From Aquanectria penicillioides (lineage: Eukaryota > Ascomycota > Sordariomycetes > Hypocreales > Nectriaceae), in contig PYIU01000003.1 in assembly GCA_003415625.1 (NCBI GenBank), forward strand, positions 5,394,001 to 5,458,000: a stretch of DNA of 64,000 bases, in the 5' to 3' direction. The notes beneath the pieces were generated by a model. That model saw only the letters and a list, made by a program, of their open reading frames with translations. It was not told where the DNA came from and searched no databases. How positions within the stretch are numbered: position 1 is the stretch's first letter; every line of letters starts with the position of its first letter. The position numbers and the translations under genes are program-made. This document shows positions 60,223-64,000 of the stretch, piece after piece.

Positions 60223-61502
60223 ATGGCTCCTATCAAAGTTGCGGTCCTTGATGACTACCAAGGCTTCTCCGACCCTCACTTTAACAAGTTGGATTCGGCC
60301 AAGTACGACGTAACCTCGATCAAGGACACTCTCCTGCCGTACAACCACCCTGATACTCCGCAATCGGTTAAGGATGCACTGGTCAAGCGCCTCGAGCCAT
60401 TCGAGATCATCTGTAGGTTCCCCTTTCAGAATACCGTAGTAACTCAAAAAAATTCGAACCAAGATATTCCCACCTGTTGCCATGCATAGCGAGGCTGGAG
60501 GCACTTCATTCGCTACAAACCTCGTTGAGCAGCCTCCCGAGGTTCGAATTTTTCTTTTTTTTTTGAGTTACTACGGTATGCACGACATGAGCTAAATGCC
60601 GCCCGGTAGGCTGTATGCGGGAGAGGACACCCTTCCCAGCCGAGCTGATTGCGCAGTTACCAGCCCTCAAGCTCTTCCTGTCCACAAGCTTGCGGAACAA
60701 AGGTCTCGACTTGGATGCTTTCAAAGAGCGAGGGATCCCAGTCGCCGGGACTGTAGACAAGAGCCGGACGGACAAGAAGACGGCTGGCACGGACAGTACA
60801 ACTCAACATTGTATCACTTTGATTCTAGCACTCACTCGAGGTGTCGCCCGGGATGACGCGGCGGTGAAGGACGGGCTGTGGCAGACATCATTCGCCACCA
60901 GTCTCAGAGGGAAGACCTTGGGCATCGTTGGACTTGGACGCTTGGGTGCCAATGTCGCCAGGATCATGAACACGGCGTTTGGCATGAGAGTCATTGCGTG
61001 GAGCACCAACCTTACCCAGGAGGCGGCCGATGAGAAGGCCAGGGAACTCGGCCTGCCAGTAGAAGACTCGGATGGGGAGAAGACGTTCAAGGCGGTTAGC
61101 AGAGACGAGCTATTCGGCACTTCTGACGTTGTCTCGGTTCATGTTGTCCTATCAGATCGGTCACGAGGGTTAATTGGGGCACCGGATCTGGGCAAGATGA
61201 AGAAGTCCTCGTTTCTTGTCAACACGTCACGTGGCCCGTTGATTGTGGAAAGAGACCTGCTCGATCACCTCAGAGCAGGACGAATCCGGGGAGTCGCATT
61301 AGATGTCTTTGAATTGGAGCCCCTGCCAGCGGATAGCGAGTGGAGGAACAAGAACTGGGGCAAGGATGGCTCAAGTGAAGTCTTGCTGACGCCACACATG
61401 GGATACGTGGAAGAAGCAACGCTGGGGTCATGGTACGCGCAGCAGGTGGAAAACATCAATCGCTGGGCGGCGGGAGAACCGTTGGAGACACCTCTAGTCT
61501 AG
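60223..61502 (+). CDS. D-isomer-specific 2-hydroxyacid dehydrogenase
   Basis: Exons are 60223-60412 and 60610-61502, giving 360 residues. The family reduces 2-oxoacids to D-2-hydroxyacids, or the reverse, with NAD(P). The N-terminal substrate lobe reads MAPIKVAVLDDYQGF and, after the splice, MRERTPFPAELIAQLPALKL. The Rossmann domain has LGIVGLGRLGANVARI near residue 165. The catalytic Arg is in FLVNTSRGPLIVE, the Glu in the FELEPLP segment and the His in LLTPHMGY. The substrate within the family is unknown. The 197-nt intron is about four times the local norm because a MITE-like element occupies its middle; without it the intron would be 52 nt with a GAGCTAAAT branch site. Confidence 0.93.
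60434..60576. mobile_element. MITE-like inverted-repeat element with TA target duplication
   Basis: The 143-bp element sits inside the intron at 60413-60609. The ends are inverted repeats: CCGTAGTAACTCAAAAA at the left pairs with TTTTTGAGTTACTACGG at the right. A second matched block, AATTCGAACC/GGTTCGAATT, lies inside an A-run of different length on the two sides. TA dinucleotides flank both ends (60432-60433 and 60577-60578), the target duplication of Tc1/mariner-type elements. There is no coding capacity. A known fungal MITE family was not recognised. Confidence 0.8.
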
Positions 61503-64000
61503 TCCGTACCTTGCGCCCTTGCTCAACGCCCACAGCAGGCGAGAAAACTACTGGGTCATGTATTCGAGCGAGGAGTCAATAGCTCAGGAATATGCACGAG
61601 GCGGTCCGACCCGCCACTATCCACGGCCAGAAATGGGAACGAGGCCGTAATAACTAGTTCATCCAGACTCCGTCCCTGTTTTAAACACCTCAACTGAATC
61701 CTTGAATGCTACGATTTCCACTGCTACAACATGGGTGTGTCCGTTGCTGTGCTCTTCTTGGCTGAAACTAGCGTTCTTAGCCTCAGCTCGGTGAAGGGCG
61801 CTGCAGCCGAATGAGAACCGAAACGAATCCGAGCTTGAGGCTTCGTACCGTGCGTGCAGACAAAGCATGTCGGCAAATGCATGGGCCTCGATTCCGAGCA
61901 CCTTTGATTGCGGATCCCCCGGAGTTGGAGGCGATTCCTTCTCAATTCGCGATCTAGAGCGGCACCCTTGGGCACGAAGCAATTCTGGAAGGATATACTC
62001 GCAGCGAGGTAGCTGGTTTGATCGACAGACGTGCATGGACAGCATCCCATGTCAAACAGAGCCTCAACAACCCCCAACAAACGCTGGTAGAGAACAAAAC
62101 ACACACACCAGAGTACACAATTTTCGTCGAATACTTCAACTGGACTCAGCGGGTCTGCCCCGTGAACCGATGGCGTTACGCGAACGCCATGTTCCAGTAC
62201 AGCTGCTGGAATACCCACACAACATCCAAATTCATCGTCATCCACACCCATGCCTGGGTGCAAGAAGCAACTCTCGTATCATCCCCCACATCCGTCCGGC
62301 CCCGGATGAGGACGATTAAGCCTCAGTGCCGCAGCCGAGCTCGTTACTTAGGTCATCCCTTGCCAAGGGACGGCAAGGGCTGGGTGTAGTCAGGCATCTC
62401 GCAGGGTGAGACAAGATGCAAAGTCCAGATTTCTACTCTGAGACTAACAAAGCCATGGAATTTACTTTGCCATTCTGAGATTCTGGCACAGAGGCTTAAA
62501 CACGGAGATGTAAGGAATAAGACATGTCTGTCAGCTCTCCCCTTTCCCAAAACAGTGCCTATCCGCTCTTCTGGGTTGACAATACCTTGTGTTTACAATG
62601 CAGGTGCCAAAATATCGCATCTGCAATCGCAACTGATCTCTTAGTTATCTCTCGTGTGTCTAAATGAGCTCCTGCATGCTCGAGACACTCATCCCAGCAA
62701 CATCCTTGTTTCAACCCTGCACAGTAGCACACGAGCGTCAGGTGAGATATGTACCACAGAGCATACTTTGGTACTCGTCATTCTGTTAGACCTGTAACTC
62801 TCCTATCGGATCCGCAACGGCACATTCAGCAACTTTTACTAAATAGTGCGGGTGAGCCGCACGCCTCCTCCGTGAAGCACATCATCCTTCCCCTGGATAA
62901 GTGCCAATAGTAGAAGAGGGCTTTCATAGTTCCAAGGAAGAACACAATGGGGCGTTCATTAGTGCAAATCAAATGGGATGAACTCCCTTGAGATATCGAA
63001 TATGAACTCCACTGATTCATTGCATTTTCGACGCTTACGGCTGTGCTTGTCCTTTCCAAGCGGGCACTCATAATACAGGGACCCGGCGAGATCCCCAAGT
63101 ACCCTATTTCGTCCTCCGGTTTTGGCGCTGTGTCTCGGACCGTATGTCTGGTCTGAGGGGCATGAGTCTTGCATTCAGACTCCCGCCTTCGTCTCCGTCT
63201 ACCTCTGATGACGTCGATACCCTAGTCGATGGTGAGCTCCCATGTCGTCCGCCCAAATCTTCAGAAGCAATACTATGATCTATCAGGTGATTATGACACT
63301 AATATACCGATGACACGCCCCTTGCGTAAGACCTCGCATAGCCGGGATAGCTTCTCCCACTAATGACGGGCCTTGGGGTGGTAGTGACGATAGTGGTGAT
63401 GACATGGTAGGGCTATCTGAACAACCATCACAGTGCCCATTGTTTCTTAGCTCATCTTGGTATAGTCCCGTTGATGGCACATGTCAACCACTCACTTTAT
63501 TCGCAAAGTGTCAATGGCAAGTGGGGGGCGGAATTCGGATATCTCAATTGGGCTGGCTGCAGAGGCGTCGGCAATGTTAAACCTTGTAATCAGACTAACG
63601 CTTCAGCCCCGAGACATTCAACGTTGAGCCCCAAATACCCCCTCATTCTTCAATATGGCCAGGTCTCGATTAAGCTTTCTTAATTTCGAAGGCAACAGGC
63701 GCATAGCCTCAGATTCCCCTTCAACGTAGCCAACCAGCATCTGAAAGTCAATCGGAGAGGTTGCGGCGAACAAACCTCAATATGCAAGCCTCTTGAGAAA
63801 TACCGACCTCAAGGGGGCTGCTTATGCTTTAGATCTGGATTCGAAGGTATTGTGAGCCATTCCCAAATGTGTCTTATTAAACGCCCCGTAAAGGCCGGAG
63901 GTGGCTTTGGTCTGGGCCAGTGTCGACTTCGCAATTGAGGCGTGCTCACCTTGTTTAGTGACATTCAAGCGCACCCCCTCATTGCTTGTCAAGGGCCTCG
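61503..64000. other. 2.5 kb terminal region without a recognised gene
   Basis: Overlapping ORFs on both strands between 61.7 and 62.4 kb (up to 179 codons) show no domains. Nothing is recognised up to the right edge. Confidence 0.55.

Noticed and set aside
60506..60790. 94-codon minus-strand ORF across the intron/exon 2 junction of the 2-hydroxyacid dehydrogenase
   Set aside because: It runs antisense through the MITE arm (giving a poly-Lys stretch) and into a coding exon, so it is a shadow frame.
61724..62389. ORFs of 123-179 codons on both strands at the right end
   Set aside because: They overlap each other on opposite strands, and none shows a domain, signal peptide or splice pattern.

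Overview
This 64 kb window looks like nuclear DNA from a filamentous ascomycete, most likely a Sordariomycete and possibly Hypocreales. The evidence is introns of about 50-66 nt with GT...CTAAC/CTGAC-like...AG signals, a Zn2Cys6 fungal transcription factor, a proteinase K-type protease, and close resemblance of several proteins (photolyase, SLX4, MTC1, XLF) to their Sordariomycete families. Species cannot be assigned from the sequence. I rebuilt 16 protein-coding genes exon by exon, one short candidate gene and one tRNA. The rest is AT/GC-mixed intergenic DNA with microsatellites.

Layout. 0-1.3 kb: C-terminal part of a forkhead transcription factor, cut by the window edge. 1.3-8.8 kb: a 7.5 kb stretch without a convincing gene. 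8.8-17.9 kb: a genome-maintenance block with XLF/Nej1 (end joining), a CPD photolyase sharing its upstream region with XLF, ribosomal protein S21, and SLX4 (structure-specific endonuclease scaffold) divergent from S21. 18.3 kb: a candidate 42-residue acidic microprotein with one intron. 22.1-25.1 kb: Zn2Cys6 regulator. 25.5-26.6 kb: NUDT19-like Nudix hydrolase. 27.7 kb: intron-bearing tRNA-Lys(CUU). 28.4-29.5 kb: ribosomal protein uL14 (Rpl23), with one base missing in exon 4. 30.7-35.1 kb: a very large, probably nuclear protein with a pentapeptide minisatellite and a polyQ tail. 36.5-38.0 kb: MTC1. 38.4-40.4 kb: malic enzyme. 42.1-43.9 kb: MFS sugar transporter with CreA-type sites upstream. 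46.0-47.3 kb: secreted subtilisin-like protease. 51.9-54.5 kb: intracellular GH2 beta-mannosidase. 55.9-57.0 kb: Rab4-like GTPase with a large internal insertion. 58.9-61.5 kb: a short-chain dehydrogenase followed by a D-2-hydroxyacid dehydrogenase whose intron carries a MITE-like element.

How the genes relate. Most are ordinary single-copy housekeeping genes with no operon-like logic. Two functional themes are visible: DNA repair and genome stability (XLF, photolyase, SLX4, and more distantly MTC1), and carbon acquisition or central metabolism (sugar porter, beta-mannosidase, malic enzyme, two oxidoreductases). I found no rRNA, CRISPR array or secondary-metabolite backbone gene. The strongest unusual observations are the MITE whose removal restores a normal 52-nt intron, the single-base lesion in rpl23, the hidden microprotein gene, the expanding VQENP repeat, and the possible dual-targeted photolyase.
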